Shown one piece after another: positions 51,550 through 62,072 of a stretch of 64,000 nucleotides of DNA (its first letter is position 1; each line of letters starts with the position of its first letter). The DNA is from Roseovarius gaetbuli. Its GTDB lineage: Bacteria > Pseudomonadota > Alphaproteobacteria > Rhodobacterales > Rhodobacteraceae. Under the pieces are notes generated by a model. It was not told the DNA's origin, ran no database searches, and saw only the letters and a program-made list of their open reading frames with translations. The position numbers were made by a program, and so were the translations under genes. Where the stretch lies: NCBI RefSeq assembly GCF_900172365.1, contig NZ_FWFJ01000002.1, positions 1 to 64,000 on the forward strand, read 5' to 3'.

Positions 51550-52085
51550 CTTGAATGCATCAGGGTTTGGTACCGCCGCAAGGGTCAATCTATACCATAT
51601 TGGCCTGTTGGAAGATCGATGTTTGCCGCCACTCCATGTGAGCAAATGAGGCCAATTGCGCCGAAGATGGGGACTATCTTAGTTTGAGAATTTAAACTTC
51701 ACAGCCCGACTTTCAGCGCTCGTCCAGTCGATCACACCTAAACTAAAGGGCAACTAAAGCCGCCCCGAATGGTCTTACTCGGCGTTCCGCGCAGCGTAAT
51801 TGTCCCAGGCATAACGTCGAAATAACATACGCCGTTCTAAGAGAAACAGAGCGTCCCTGAACATGTGCAGTAAAATAGTTTTGGGGAGTATCGCTCCGGG
51901 TCCTTATACTGCACATAATCACAATCTTTGTCGGAATGTCTTCCAAAGCGACACAGCACTCGTGACCTTTTAGGAATGTTCTTCTCACCCTTCTGGTAAG
52001 TAACTGACTGAATAGCCTTGTAGGCGCTTCGGTTGTCGGGTGGCCGGGTTTGCAACCCCGACCACCCAGCTCCCTTTCAGGAGTG
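51550..52085. other. Gene-free stretch with a hairpin
   Basis: No convincing coding sequence is seen. An imperfect hairpin, GGGTGG...CCACCC, lies at 52038-52067, just downstream of the AlpA-like gene on the minus strand. It has no T-tract. The rest is low in features and may be the junction between the creatinine cluster and the integrase module. Confidence 0.5.
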
Positions 52086-52274
52086 TCAGTTCGGCACCTC
52101 GCGGCGCGCAAGCCGTTCTTCGAGCCAATCCAGCACCTCACTCTCCAACCAACCCACGCGGTTCGGACCCAGCTGTACCCGCTTGGGGAATAGGCCTGCC
52201 TTCTCCAGACGTGCGATGTGTTGCGGTGAGTACAAGACTAATTCCTTGACCTGGCGTTTTGAAAGTATCCTCAT
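52086..52274 (-). CDS. AlpA-family excisionase/regulator
   Basis: This 62-residue protein is a MerR-like winged helix of the AlpA family (MRILSKRQVKELVLYSPQHI, then LEKAGLFPKRVQLG, then VGWLESEVLDWLEERL). It is preceded by GGAGAG at a proper distance. It lies 70 bp after the integrase on the same strand. AlpA-type proteins act as regulators or directionality factors for neighbouring integrases, so it probably helps excision at the tRNA site. Confidence 0.85.
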   Translation of the reverse strand: MRILSKRQVKELVLYSPQHIARLEKAGLFPKRVQLGPNRVGWLESEVLDWLEERLARREVPN

Positions 52275-52344
52275 CACGATCTCTCCATGATAGAAGAGCA
52301 TCGCGATGCTCGGGTTTCGACAAATCCCCCGAGGAAGTTTCAGA

Positions 52345-53454
52345 CTAGCAGTCGGCAAGCAAGTTGGCGAGATAATCGTCGTAAGCCTTCACGGCGAACC
52401 GCATTTCTGCAATGTATGAATGCCGGTTGTATACCGCAGCAACCCCGCTGATGGACCCAGAAACATGATTCAGCAGCTTTTCTGTGACATGAATTGGCGT
52501 GCCAAGTTTGGCATGAATTGTGGAGAAGGTCCGGCGCAAATCATGCAACGTGAAATGAGCTAACCCTGTATCTTCTACAATCCGTCGCTGTGCCTTCGAC
52601 CACCCATTATAAGGCTGATCGTCGCCTGGCGTACCGAAGACGTGAATCTGACCACCTTCGATGTCATGCAGCAGATCTACCGCTCTCGAACACACTGGCA
52701 CGCGATGCTCACGCTTGTTTTTTGTGCGGTCAGGTCCAAAGATCAGGGTGTCACCATCGACCTCTGACCATTGCAGCCCCGCGACCTCCCCTTTCCTCTG
52801 ACCGGTCAGTGCCAGCAGGCTGACGATGTCATGGAAGCGGCCCCGGTGCCCAAGGGTGAACTTCAACAGAGTCTTCAACTCTTCTTCAGAGAGCACCCTG
52901 TCACGTGAGACGGTCCGGTTTGGCCGTTTCAGTGCGTTGAGCGGGTTGCTTGCAACATACTGACGGCGCACAGCCCAGTTGAAAAACACCTTGAAAGTTG
53001 TGAAGGCGTAGTTTTGACTCGAAGGACTTTGGGTATATTGCTCAATTCCTTTGAGAATATCGGATTGGGTGATGCTGCCAATCGCACCACTGAATTCTAT
53101 GTTGCTCAGGTAGAGCACGTAGCCTTCAAGGGTGCTCACCCGCAATCGATTGCGACAGTCCTCTAAGTAGGCTTCGACTACCGCTTGATAATCATGATCA
53201 GCCTGAGGATCGGTCGAAAGCCCTTGAGTGGCCAAAAACAGCCGCGCACGTTTGCGTGCATCAGCTAAACTTAGATCCGGATAGCGACCCAAAGTCTTGA
53301 GCCGTCGATCTCTACCGTACATGACGACATAGGATTTTCGTTTGCTGGAGCAGCGAATGCCGAAGCCAGGTGTCGTAGCATCCCAGTGGGTCACCTGCCC
53401 CTTTTCCGTGAAAGACAGTTTCTTGACGCCTAGGTCTGTCAGTCTCATCTGCAT
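52345..53454 (-). CDS. Tyrosine integrase (P4-like/prophage type)
   Basis: This 369-residue tyrosine recombinase has an N-terminal DUF4102-type arm-binding domain (MRLTDLGVKKLSF, then PGFGIRCSSKRKSY). A core-binding domain (about 90-185) and a catalytic domain follow: the Arg in GQRKGEV, the H-x-x-R in HDLRRTF, the His in LNHVSG, and the nucleophile Tyr near the end in VAAVYNRHSY. All are intact, so the island may still move. It lies 140 bp from the tRNA-Arg fragment, its likely att site. It is followed by the AlpA-like gene. Confidence 0.92.
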   Translation of the reverse strand: MQMRLTDLGVKKLSFTEKGQVTHWDATTPGFGIRCSSKRKSYVVMYGRDRRLKTLGRYPDLSLADARKRARLFLATQGLSTDPQADHDYQAVVEAYLEDCRNRLRVSTLEGYVLYLSNIEFSGAIGSITQSDILKGIEQYTQSPSSQNYAFTTFKVFFNWAVRRQYVASNPLNALKRPNRTVSRDRVLSEEELKTLLKFTLGHRGRFHDIVSLLALTGQRKGEVAGLQWSEVDGDTLIFGPDRTKNKREHRVPVCSRAVDLLHDIEGGQIHVFGTPGDDQPYNGWSKAQRRIVEDTGLAHFTLHDLRRTFSTIHAKLGTPIHVTEKLLNHVSGSISGVAAVYNRHSYIAEMRFAVKAYDDYLANLLADC

Positions 53455-53594
53455 TTTAGTCTCTTTTTAGTCTCATGAATCATGTGCATAATGGTGATAT
53501 GCAGTGATTAGCTATGTTCATCTAAAAAGGTATAACCCCTTGTTTTTATATATGATAGGCGCATCAATGTACAGCAATGTGTACCCCCTGAATC

Positions 53595-53642
53595 TGACTA
53601 CGAATCAAGGGGTCGGGGGTTCGAATCCTCCTCGGTCCGCCA
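53595..53642 (+). repeat. attR: 3' fragment of tRNA-Arg (ACG)
   Basis: The 48 bases begin TGACTACGAATCA (anticodon loop with ACG), then a GGGGG-TTCGAAT-CCTCC T-arm, and end in the acceptor 3' strand TCGGTCC-G-CCA. No 5' half (acceptor 5' strand and D-arm) stands before it. The first two bases of the anticodon stem do not pair properly, which marks where the repeat begins. Beside an integrase this is an attachment site left by integration into a tRNA-Arg gene. It is not a working tRNA. Confidence 0.82.
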
Positions 53643-53775
53643 CTTGCCCCCTTGAAATGATCGTGCTCAGCCGCGCCTCTCGCACGCAGACCACCGAATG
53701 CGCTAGCGGAAACTTGGTTTTATTCCATAGCCATAGACAGCATTCTTAAAGTGAAGTGACCGCAGGATTGCGCCG

Positions 53776-54399
53776 TCAGGACAGCGACGTGACCCAGAGA
53801 ATGGTGGCGTCTTCGGTACTGACCGACACCACGTTATGACCCATGGTCGCGTCGTAATAGGCGCTGTCGCCTCGGCGCATCTCGATCGGTTCATAAAACT
53901 CGGTGTAAAGCCGGATCACCCCGGTCAACACATAGAGAAACTCTTCGCCGTCATGGCGGACCCAGCCGTCAAATTCATCAATGCTGCGGGCCCTGATCTG
54001 GGCGCGGTAGGGCAGCATGCGCTTGCGGCTGAGCACCTCGGCGAGCAATTCGTGCTCATAAGTCACCGTGGCCTTTTGCGCGCCCTCGCCCGAGCGTGTC
54101 ACCGCCATGCGCCCGTTGATCTGATCGCGCTGCGGTTGGGTGAAGAGCTGCGGCACCGAAATCTCAAGCCCGAGGGCCAGCTTTTTAAGCGCCTCATAGG
54201 TCGGCGACATCTGGCCGTTTTCGATCTTGGAAAGGGTCGAGCGGGCAAGCCCGGCCTGTTTTGCCGCCTGTTCCAGCGTCCAGCCGCGCGCCTTGCGCAA
54301 TTCGCGCACGCGCCCGCCAAGGTCGAGCGGCTCGGCCACCGGGCTCTGCCCGTCTTCGCGGTTGATGCTGATCAAGGAATGGATTGCTTTATCGGTCAT
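53776..54399 (-). CDS. XRE-cupin transcriptional regulator
   Basis: This 207-residue regulator has a Cro/C1-type helix-turn-helix (about 28-85; WTLEQAAKQAGLARSTLSKIENG). A C-terminal cupin spans about 120-205 (RHDGEEFLYVLTGVIRLYT, then MRRGDSAYYDATMGHNV). Such proteins sense small ligands such as amino acids or polyamines. It is divergent from the acyl-CoA ligase gene (start 54466) with a 66-bp gap, and probably controls it. This is the first gene of the host-like segment right of the att site. Confidence 0.88.
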   Translation of the reverse strand: MTDKAIHSLISINREDGQSPVAEPLDLGGRVRELRKARGWTLEQAAKQAGLARSTLSKIENGQMSPTYEALKKLALGLEISVPQLFTQPQRDQINGRMAVTRSGEGAQKATVTYEHELLAEVLSRKRMLPYRAQIRARSIDEFDGWVRHDGEEFLYVLTGVIRLYTEFYEPIEMRRGDSAYYDATMGHNVVSVSTEDATILWVTSLS

Positions 54400-54465
54400 G
54401 ACGCTTTTCTATACGCAGACCTCCCTGCACTTGCAACTAAGCCGCGCCCGGCCTAAGCCACCCCC

Positions 54466-55992
54466 ATGACATCGCTTTTCGATCAGGGCCCGCCCGCCCC
54501 CTGCCCTCGGCCATTCAACCTTGCCGCCCATGTTCTGGGCCGGGCCGATGCTTGCCCTGACAAGATCGCGCTTGCGGTTCTGGGGCTGGAAGGCACCGAG
54601 GCCTGGAGCTATGGGCGCCTGAAATCGGCGGTTCTCGGGACTGGTACCGGGCTTTTGCAGGCCGGATTGCGCCCCGGCGACCGGGTGTTGATACGCCTTG
54701 ATAACACGGTGGAATTTCCGATTGCCTATCTAGGGGCAATTGCCGTGGGCCTTGTGCCGGTGCCGACCTCGGCGCAGCTGACCGCGCCCGAGGTCGCGCG
54801 GATGATTACCACGCTCACCCCCGCTGCGATTCTGCGCGCGCCTGGCGTGGCCTGTCCCGAGACCGACGTGACGATCATCGACCAGCCCGCGCTTGAGGCA
54901 ATGCGCGATCTGCCCGCCGCGCGCTATGACATGGGCGACCCGGATCGCCTTGCCTATATCATCTATACCTCTGGCACCTCTGGCGTGCCGCGCGCGGTCT
55001 GCCACACGCATCGCGCGATCTGGGCGCGTCAGATGATGATTGAGGGCTGGTATGACCTGCGCTACACCGACCGGCTCTGTCATGCGGGCGCGTTCAACTG
55101 GACCTATACGCTTGGCACCGGGTTGATGGATCCCTGGACGATGGGCGCCACCGCCCTGATCCCCGCACCCGAGATCACTCCAGAGCAATTGCCGGGCCTG
55201 CTTGCCCAGCAAAAAGCGACGATTTTTGCAGCAGCTCCGGGGGTTTATCGCAAGCTCTTAAAGCCGGATCAGAGCTTTGATCTGCCTGATCTGCGCCACG
55301 GTCTCTCGGCTGGAGAAAAGCTGTCGCAGACGATCCGCCAGCATTGGCAAGACGCCACCGGCACCGCGATTTACGAGGCTTACGGCATGTCCGAATGCTC
55401 GACCTTTATCTCGGGCAGCCCCGCACATCCCGCCACGAACAACAGCCTTGGGCGCCCGCAGACCGGCCGCCGTGTCGCAATTCTCGGGCCGGATGGCCCG
55501 GTGCCGCTTGGCCATGAGGGCACCATCGCCGTACACCGCGATGATCCCGGCCTTATGCTTGGCTATCTCAACGCCCCCGAGGCGACGGCAGAGAAATTTG
55601 ACGGCGACTGGTTCGTGACCGGCGATCAGGGCGCGATGGACGGCGATGGCCAGATCACCTATCTCGGGCGCGCCGATGACATGATGAACGCCGGCGGCTT
55701 TCGCGTCTCGCCGCTTGAGGTCGAGGCGGCGCTGAACCGGCACCCCGGCATCACCCAATGCGCCGTGACCGACATCGAGGTAAAACAGGATGCACGCCTG
55801 ATCATGGCCTTCTATACTGGCCCCGAACCCTTGCCGCCCGAAACCCTGGATCAGTTCGCCACGGCAGAGCTGGCCGCCTATAAACGCCCGCGTGGCTATT
55901 TCCACGTGCCCGCCCTGCCGACCGGGGCCAATGGCAAACTCCTGCGTCGCGCATTGCGGCCCATTTACGAGGCTATGAATGGTCAAGCTTGA
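54466..55992 (+). CDS. AMP-forming acyl-CoA synthetase
   Basis: This 508-residue adenylate-forming ligase has the P-loop YIIYTSGTSGVPRAV (about 164-178), YEAYGMSECST, and TGDQGAMDGDGQITYLGRADDM. The C-terminal lysine is in PTGANGKLLRRAL. It would activate a carboxylic acid as its CoA thioester. The size and motifs fit the benzoate-CoA/medium-chain group, but the substrate is not clear. It overlaps the next gene by 14 bp and is divergent from the XRE-cupin regulator. Confidence 0.85.
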   Translation: MTSLFDQGPPAPCPRPFNLAAHVLGRADACPDKIALAVLGLEGTEAWSYGRLKSAVLGTGTGLLQAGLRPGDRVLIRLDNTVEFPIAYLGAIAVGLVPVPTSAQLTAPEVARMITTLTPAAILRAPGVACPETDVTIIDQPALEAMRDLPAARYDMGDPDRLAYIIYTSGTSGVPRAVCHTHRAIWARQMMIEGWYDLRYTDRLCHAGAFNWTYTLGTGLMDPWTMGATALIPAPEITPEQLPGLLAQQKATIFAAAPGVYRKLLKPDQSFDLPDLRHGLSAGEKLSQTIRQHWQDATGTAIYEAYGMSECSTFISGSPAHPATNNSLGRPQTGRRVAILGPDGPVPLGHEGTIAVHRDDPGLMLGYLNAPEATAEKFDGDWFVTGDQGAMDGDGQITYLGRADDMMNAGGFRVSPLEVEAALNRHPGITQCAVTDIEVKQDARLIMAFYTGPEPLPPETLDQFATAELAAYKRPRGYFHVPALPTGANGKLLRRALRPIYEAMNGQA

Positions 55993-56617
55993 TATCGTTT
56001 CCGATCCGATCTGTCCCTGGTGCTACATCGGGAAAACCCTTCTTGATCAGGCCCTTGCAGAGCGCCCCGATCATGGCTTCGAGATCGCCTGGCATCCGTT
56101 CCAGCTCAACCCCGAGATGCCCGCCGCGGGCATGGACCGGCGCGAGTATCTTGAACATAAATTCGGCGGCAAAGAGGGCGCGATGCGCGCCTATGCCCCG
56201 GTGGTCGAGCGCGCCGAGGCGGTTGGTCTCAAGATTGATTTCTCCGGGATCAAACGCACCCCCAACACGCTTGACGCGCATCGCCTGATCCATTGGGCGG
56301 GCATCGAGGACGTACAGAGCGACATGGCGATGGCGCTGTTCCGGGCCTATTTTGAGGAGGGGCGCGATATTGGCGATCACGAGGTTCTGGCCGATTTGGC
56401 CGATAGCCTGTCGATGGACGGCGCGATGATCCTGCGGCTTTTGCAGAGTGATGCGGACCGAGAGGATATCGCCAATCGCGACAAACAGTTTCGTGAAATG
56501 GGCATCACCGGCGTGCCGACCTTTATCGTCGCCGGCCAGCATGCCGTGCCCGGCTGTCAGCCCGCCGATCTCTGGCTCAAGGTGATCGACGAGCTTGGCG
56601 CACAGGCGGGGGCCTGA
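55979..56617 (+). CDS. DsbA-family oxidoreductase (FrnE-like)
   Basis: This 212-residue thioredoxin-fold protein with an inserted helical domain has the C-P-W-C active site (about 12-15) and the cis-Pro segment GITGVPTFIV. It has no signal peptide, so it acts in the cytosol, as in FrnE/2-hydroxychromene-2-carboxylate isomerase-like proteins. It overlaps the acyl-CoA ligase gene by 14 bp, hence co-translated. The exact substrate is unknown. Confidence 0.88.
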   Translation: MVKLDIVSDPICPWCYIGKTLLDQALAERPDHGFEIAWHPFQLNPEMPAAGMDRREYLEHKFGGKEGAMRAYAPVVERAEAVGLKIDFSGIKRTPNTLDAHRLIHWAGIEDVQSDMAMALFRAYFEEGRDIGDHEVLADLADSLSMDGAMILRLLQSDADREDIANRDKQFREMGITGVPTFIVAGQHAVPGCQPADLWLKVIDELGAQAGA

Positions 56618-56623
56618 CCCGGG

Positions 56624-57004
56624 ATGCAGCGCGCCAAAGCCCTTACCCTTGTGGCGATGCTTGTCCTGATCATCGCGGGGGGCACGGCGTTTTTTCATGC
56701 GGTCGAAGGCTGGAGCTGGCTTGACAGCTACTTCTTTACAGTCGTGACGCTTTCGACGGTCGGCTATGGCAACCTTGTGCCCGCCACGGCCCTCGGCAAG
56801 ATCGGCACCACGGTCTTTATCATGATCGGCCTTGGCATCTTTGCCGTCATCATTCAGCAATTCGGCTCTTTCGCGGTGAAAAAGCGCGAAGAGCATACCG
56901 AATGGCTGATTGCGCGGCTGGGGCACCACCACAAGGCCGCGCCAGAGTCGGAACAGGCCGAAGAAGCCCCCCCTTCGGCCAATCGCGACAGGCCTCCGCA
57001 GTAA
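56624..57004 (+). CDS. Two-TM potassium channel protein
   Basis: This 126-residue membrane protein has two hydrophobic segments (about 8-25 and 60-88) that flank a pore loop with the selectivity filter T-V-G-Y-G-N. The C-terminal tail is short and charged, with no RCK domain. It resembles the ion-channel (Ion_trans_2) family and may form a tetramer in the inner membrane. It follows the DsbA-like gene after 6 bp. Confidence 0.85.
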   Translation: MQRAKALTLVAMLVLIIAGGTAFFHAVEGWSWLDSYFFTVVTLSTVGYGNLVPATALGKIGTTVFIMIGLGIFAVIIQQFGSFAVKKREEHTEWLIARLGHHHKAAPESEQAEEAPPSANRDRPPQ

Positions 57005-57088
57005 CGCCCGCTCGGGATTTCAGGCGCAACTGCTGCCGTCTTGCGCGCCATGCTAAGCCGCCGCGGCAGACACCCCAAAGGACAGCCA

Positions 57089-58315
57089 ATGCCCGCCGCC
57101 CCCCTTCCCGCCTCGCGCCCGATGTCGCAGGCCGAATTCATCGCCATGATGGCGATGATGGTGGCGACGGTGGCGTTTTCCATCGACGCCATGCTGCCCG
57201 GCCTGCCCCATATCGCCGAGGCGCTGACCCCCGAGGTGCCGAACCGCGCCCAGCTTATCATCACCAGCTTTCTGATGGGGCTTGGCGCGGGCACGCTGAT
57301 CGCCGGGCCGCTGTCGGATTCCTTCGGGCGCAAACGCATCATCATGATCGGTGCGGTGATCTATGTCGCGGGCGCGCTTTTGGGGATGATCGCGCCAAGC
57401 CTGACCACGCTTTTGGCGGCGCGCGTCTTGCAAGGCCTTGGCGCGGCGGCGTTTCGGATCGTGTCGCTGGCGATCATCCGCGATATGTTCTCGGGGCGCG
57501 AAATGGCGCGGCTGATGTCCTTCGTGATGACGATCTTTGCCATGACCCCGGCGATGGCGCCGCTGCTTGGCGCGGGCATCATCTCGCTTGCAGGCTGGCG
57601 CGGGGTTTTTGGCGCATTCGTGGTTTTTGCCGGCATTCTGACGCTGTGGATGGCGCTGCGCCTGAACGAGCCCTTGGCGCCAGAGCGCCGCCGCCCGTTT
57701 CAAGCGCGCCCGATTGTGTCGGCCATAAAAGAGGTGCTGGCCAATCCGGTGACCCGGCTTGCCATTTTGGTGCAGACGCTCTGCATGACCACGCTGTTCA
57801 CCTCGCTCAGCATGGTTCAGCCGATTTTCGAGCTGACCTTTGACCGCGCCGAGAGCTTTCCGCGCTGGTTCTTTGTGATGGCGCTTGTCGCCGGAAGCGG
57901 CAGCTTTCTCAATGCCCGCCTGATCATGCGTTTGGGGATGGAGCGGATGATCGGCTTTGCCCTTGGCGCACAGATCATCCTGTCGGTCCTGGCGATCGCG
58001 CTCTGGATGATCGGCCTGCCGCCACAGGCGCAATTCGCCGTCTTCGTGATCTGGCAGACCAGTGTTTTCTTTCAGGCCGGCCTGACGCTTGGCAATCTCA
58101 ACGCGCTTGCGATGGCGCCGATGGGCGCGCTTGCGGGCACTGCCGCAAGCGTGATCGGCGCCGTCGCCACGATCGGAAGTGTCAGCCTCGCCATTCCCAT
58201 CGGGCAGATGTTTGAGGGCACGCCCCTGCCCTCGCATATCAGCGTTCTGATCGCCGTGCTTGCGGGCTATGCCCTGATGTTGCGGCTCAAACATCACGCG
58301 GCTCTGGCATTTTGA
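57089..58315 (+). CDS. MFS multidrug transporter, Bcr/CflA type
   Basis: This 408-residue transporter has 12 hydrophobic segments. The MFS motif GPLSDSFGRKRIIMIG follows segment 2, and the segment RVLQGLGAAAFRIVSLAIIRD is typical of the Bcr/CflA group. AAAGGA precedes the ATG at 57089; the frame is open a further 16 codons upstream. It likely exports small toxic compounds. A 414-codon antisense frame is an artefact of high GC. Confidence 0.88.
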   Translation: MPAAPLPASRPMSQAEFIAMMAMMVATVAFSIDAMLPGLPHIAEALTPEVPNRAQLIITSFLMGLGAGTLIAGPLSDSFGRKRIIMIGAVIYVAGALLGMIAPSLTTLLAARVLQGLGAAAFRIVSLAIIRDMFSGREMARLMSFVMTIFAMTPAMAPLLGAGIISLAGWRGVFGAFVVFAGILTLWMALRLNEPLAPERRRPFQARPIVSAIKEVLANPVTRLAILVQTLCMTTLFTSLSMVQPIFELTFDRAESFPRWFFVMALVAGSGSFLNARLIMRLGMERMIGFALGAQIILSVLAIALWMIGLPPQAQFAVFVIWQTSVFFQAGLTLGNLNALAMAPMGALAGTAASVIGAVATIGSVSLAIPIGQMFEGTPLPSHISVLIAVLAGYALMLRLKHHAALAF

Positions 58316-58472
58316 TGCAATTTAATTTTGTATACTGTCGCATACCGTCTTTCATGCACCACCGATTTGCGCTATGACCCGCCCAAGCAAACGATTCCGT
58401 GCCGCGCGTGTCTGCTCCGCCCCTGCGCCAGACCCACGGCACATTTCTTAACCTGATCGAGAGGTATGCCCG

Positions 58473-60677
<2,205 letters not shown>

Positions 60678-60723
60678 GCCAAAAGGAGCGTGGGTTTCAC
60701 CCACCCTACATGTGACAATGAGC

Positions 60724-60750
60724 GGGGGCCGATTTGGCCCCCGTTTTTAT
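60724..60750. terminator. Terminator shared by icd and the DUF6356 gene
   Basis: GGGGGCC and GGCCCCC pair around GATTT and are followed by GTTTTTA on the plus strand. The stop of the convergent DUF6356 gene lies at 60747, so the hairpin may serve both. Confidence 0.88.
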
Positions 60751-60953
60751 TGGCCGCGATTGTGGGTCTTTTCGTACATCTCGGCGATCATCCGGCTGGC
60801 GGTTTTATCAAACATCGCCGGGATAAGCGCATGGATCAGCGCCGCGAAACCCGCGCCAAACAGTTTCAGGCTGAACGTGCCGGCAAAGCGGGCATGCTCA
60901 AGATAGGTTTCATCGACAGACTTAGGATGATCGAGAAAGACTTTGGAAATCAT
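60747..60953 (-). CDS. DUF6356 family protein
   Basis: This 68-residue protein matches DUF6356: FLDHPKSVDETYLEHARFAG, then an amphipathic or membrane-near segment FGAGFAALIHALIPAMF, and TASRMIAEMYEKTHNR. The family is common in Rhodobacterales and its function is unknown. It may associate with the membrane through the central hydrophobic stretch. It is convergent with icd and divergent from the Lrp gene. Confidence 0.82.
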   Translation of the reverse strand: MISKVFLDHPKSVDETYLEHARFAGTFSLKLFGAGFAALIHALIPAMFDKTASRMIAEMYEKTHNRGQ

Positions 60954-61074
60954 GGCCTTGGCCCCCTTGGTTGATTGCTTGAATTGAAATTATCCCCGGG
61001 TCATGGCAATTTTTTCCCAAAGATGCGGGAAAATGCCGTAATTGTGGGATATTATCCCAAAATTAGAGGATTTC

Positions 61075-61542
61075 ATGAGCACTCTTGACGACATCGACCG
61101 CCGTATCCTCAAAGAATTCCAGCGCGACGCCGCCATGGCGCTTGATGCCTTGGGCGAAAGGGTCGGCCTGTCGCGCAATGCCTGCTGGCGCCGCGTCAAG
61201 GCGCTTGAGGCCTCGGGCGTGATCCGTGCTCGCGTGGCCCTGCTTGATCCGGCAAAGCTTGGGCTTGGGCTGACCGTGTTCCTGCAAATCCGCGCCGCGC
61301 GCCATGACGCCGAGTGGCTGGCGCAATTCGCCCGCGCCACCCGCGCCCTGCCCGAGGTTCAGGGGGTTTACCGCATGTCGGGGGATCTCGATTACCTGAT
61401 CCGCGCGCAGGTCGCCGATATGGCCGATTACGACCGTCTTTATCAGACCTTGATCGCGCGGGTACCGATGGGCGATGTCTCGGCCAGCTTCGTGATGGAA
61501 GAGATCAAACATACCACCGAACTCCCCCTGACCCACGCCTAG
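61075..61542 (+). CDS. Lrp/AsnC-family regulator
   Basis: This 155-residue regulator has an N-terminal helix-turn-helix (LDDIDRRILKEFQRDAAMALD, then RVGLSRNACWRRVKALEASGVI) and a C-terminal RAM ligand domain (about 70-150). GAGGATTTC precedes the ATG at 61075. It probably senses an amino acid. It is followed by an SMR gene after 72 bp. Confidence 0.88.
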   Translation: MSTLDDIDRRILKEFQRDAAMALDALGERVGLSRNACWRRVKALEASGVIRARVALLDPAKLGLGLTVFLQIRAARHDAEWLAQFARATRALPEVQGVYRMSGDLDYLIRAQVADMADYDRLYQTLIARVPMGDVSASFVMEEIKHTTELPLTHA

Positions 61543-61614
61543 ACATTTGCCAAATTGCGCCGTCGCGAAAAATTGGCTAGGGCTGGACGGGTTCAAGACG
61601 AAAGGTCGCGCATC

Positions 61615-61953
61615 ATGATCCCCCAAGTCTATCTCGTTCTCGCCTTCGCCATCCTTGCCGAGACCGCCGGCACCACCGCCTTGCAGGCCAGTCAGCAGTT
61701 CACCCGGCTCTGGCCCTCGGTGCTTGCCTTCGTCGCCTATGGCATCAGCTTTTACTTTCTGGCGCAGGCCCTTCGGGTGATGCCGGTCGGCGTGGTCTAT
61801 GCGATCTGGTCTGGCCTTGGCATCGTGTTCATCGCCGCCATCGGCTATCTGGTGTTTGGCCAGAAACTCGACCTGCCCGCGATCCTTGGCACCGCGATGA
61901 TCCTTGCCGGTATCGTGGTGATCCAGCTGTTTTCGCGCGCCGGGGCACATTAA
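61615..61953 (+). CDS. SMR-family drug/quaternary ammonium efflux protein
   Basis: This 112-residue protein has four hydrophobic segments and the essential glutamate in LAFAILAETAGTTALQAS (about residue 15). Also present are YFLAQALRVMPVGVVYAIWSGLG and LDLPAILGTAMILAGIVVIQ. This is the EmrE/QacE pattern, a proton antiporter. The start at 61615 is the normal SMR start. No neighbouring regulator other than the Lrp gene is seen. Confidence 0.88.
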   Translation: MIPQVYLVLAFAILAETAGTTALQASQQFTRLWPSVLAFVAYGISFYFLAQALRVMPVGVVYAIWSGLGIVFIAAIGYLVFGQKLDLPAILGTAMILAGIVVIQLFSRAGAH

Positions 61954-62072
61954 TCTGCCAAAGCGGGCAAAAAGCCTAGAATCCTGCGTCGCTTGCCGCT
62001 ATCCAGCGCGCGATGTTTAGACGCCCACCGTCCTGACACACACCGCAACCAAAAAGGCGGGGATTTGCCGCG

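Larger units (their letters stand above)
1..53642. mobile_element. Putative tRNA-Arg-integrated genomic island (right part)
   Basis: The 3' half of a tRNA-Arg gene stands at 53595-53642 with no 5' half. An integrase and an AlpA-like protein lie directly to its left, and the tRNA piece reads left to right. In integration at the 3' end of a tRNA, the orphan 3' piece marks the far end of the element, so the element lies to the left. I see no intact tRNA-Arg in the window, so the left end is probably outside it. The interval is rich in IS and mobile genes and in catabolic operons, whereas the genes to the right are housekeeping-like. It could be a composite of several insertions. The left limit is only the window edge. 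Confidence 0.5.

Noticed and set aside
53595-53642. A functional tRNA-Arg gene
   Set aside because: Only the anticodon loop, T-arm and 3' acceptor strand are present. The D-arm and 5' acceptor strand are missing, and the sequence before the fragment does not pair. It is an att site, not a tRNA gene.
57053-58297. A 414-codon open frame antisense to the MFS transporter
   Set aside because: It is very His/Arg/Asp/Gln-rich without hydrophobic or domain structure, as expected for the reverse strand of a high-GC membrane protein gene.
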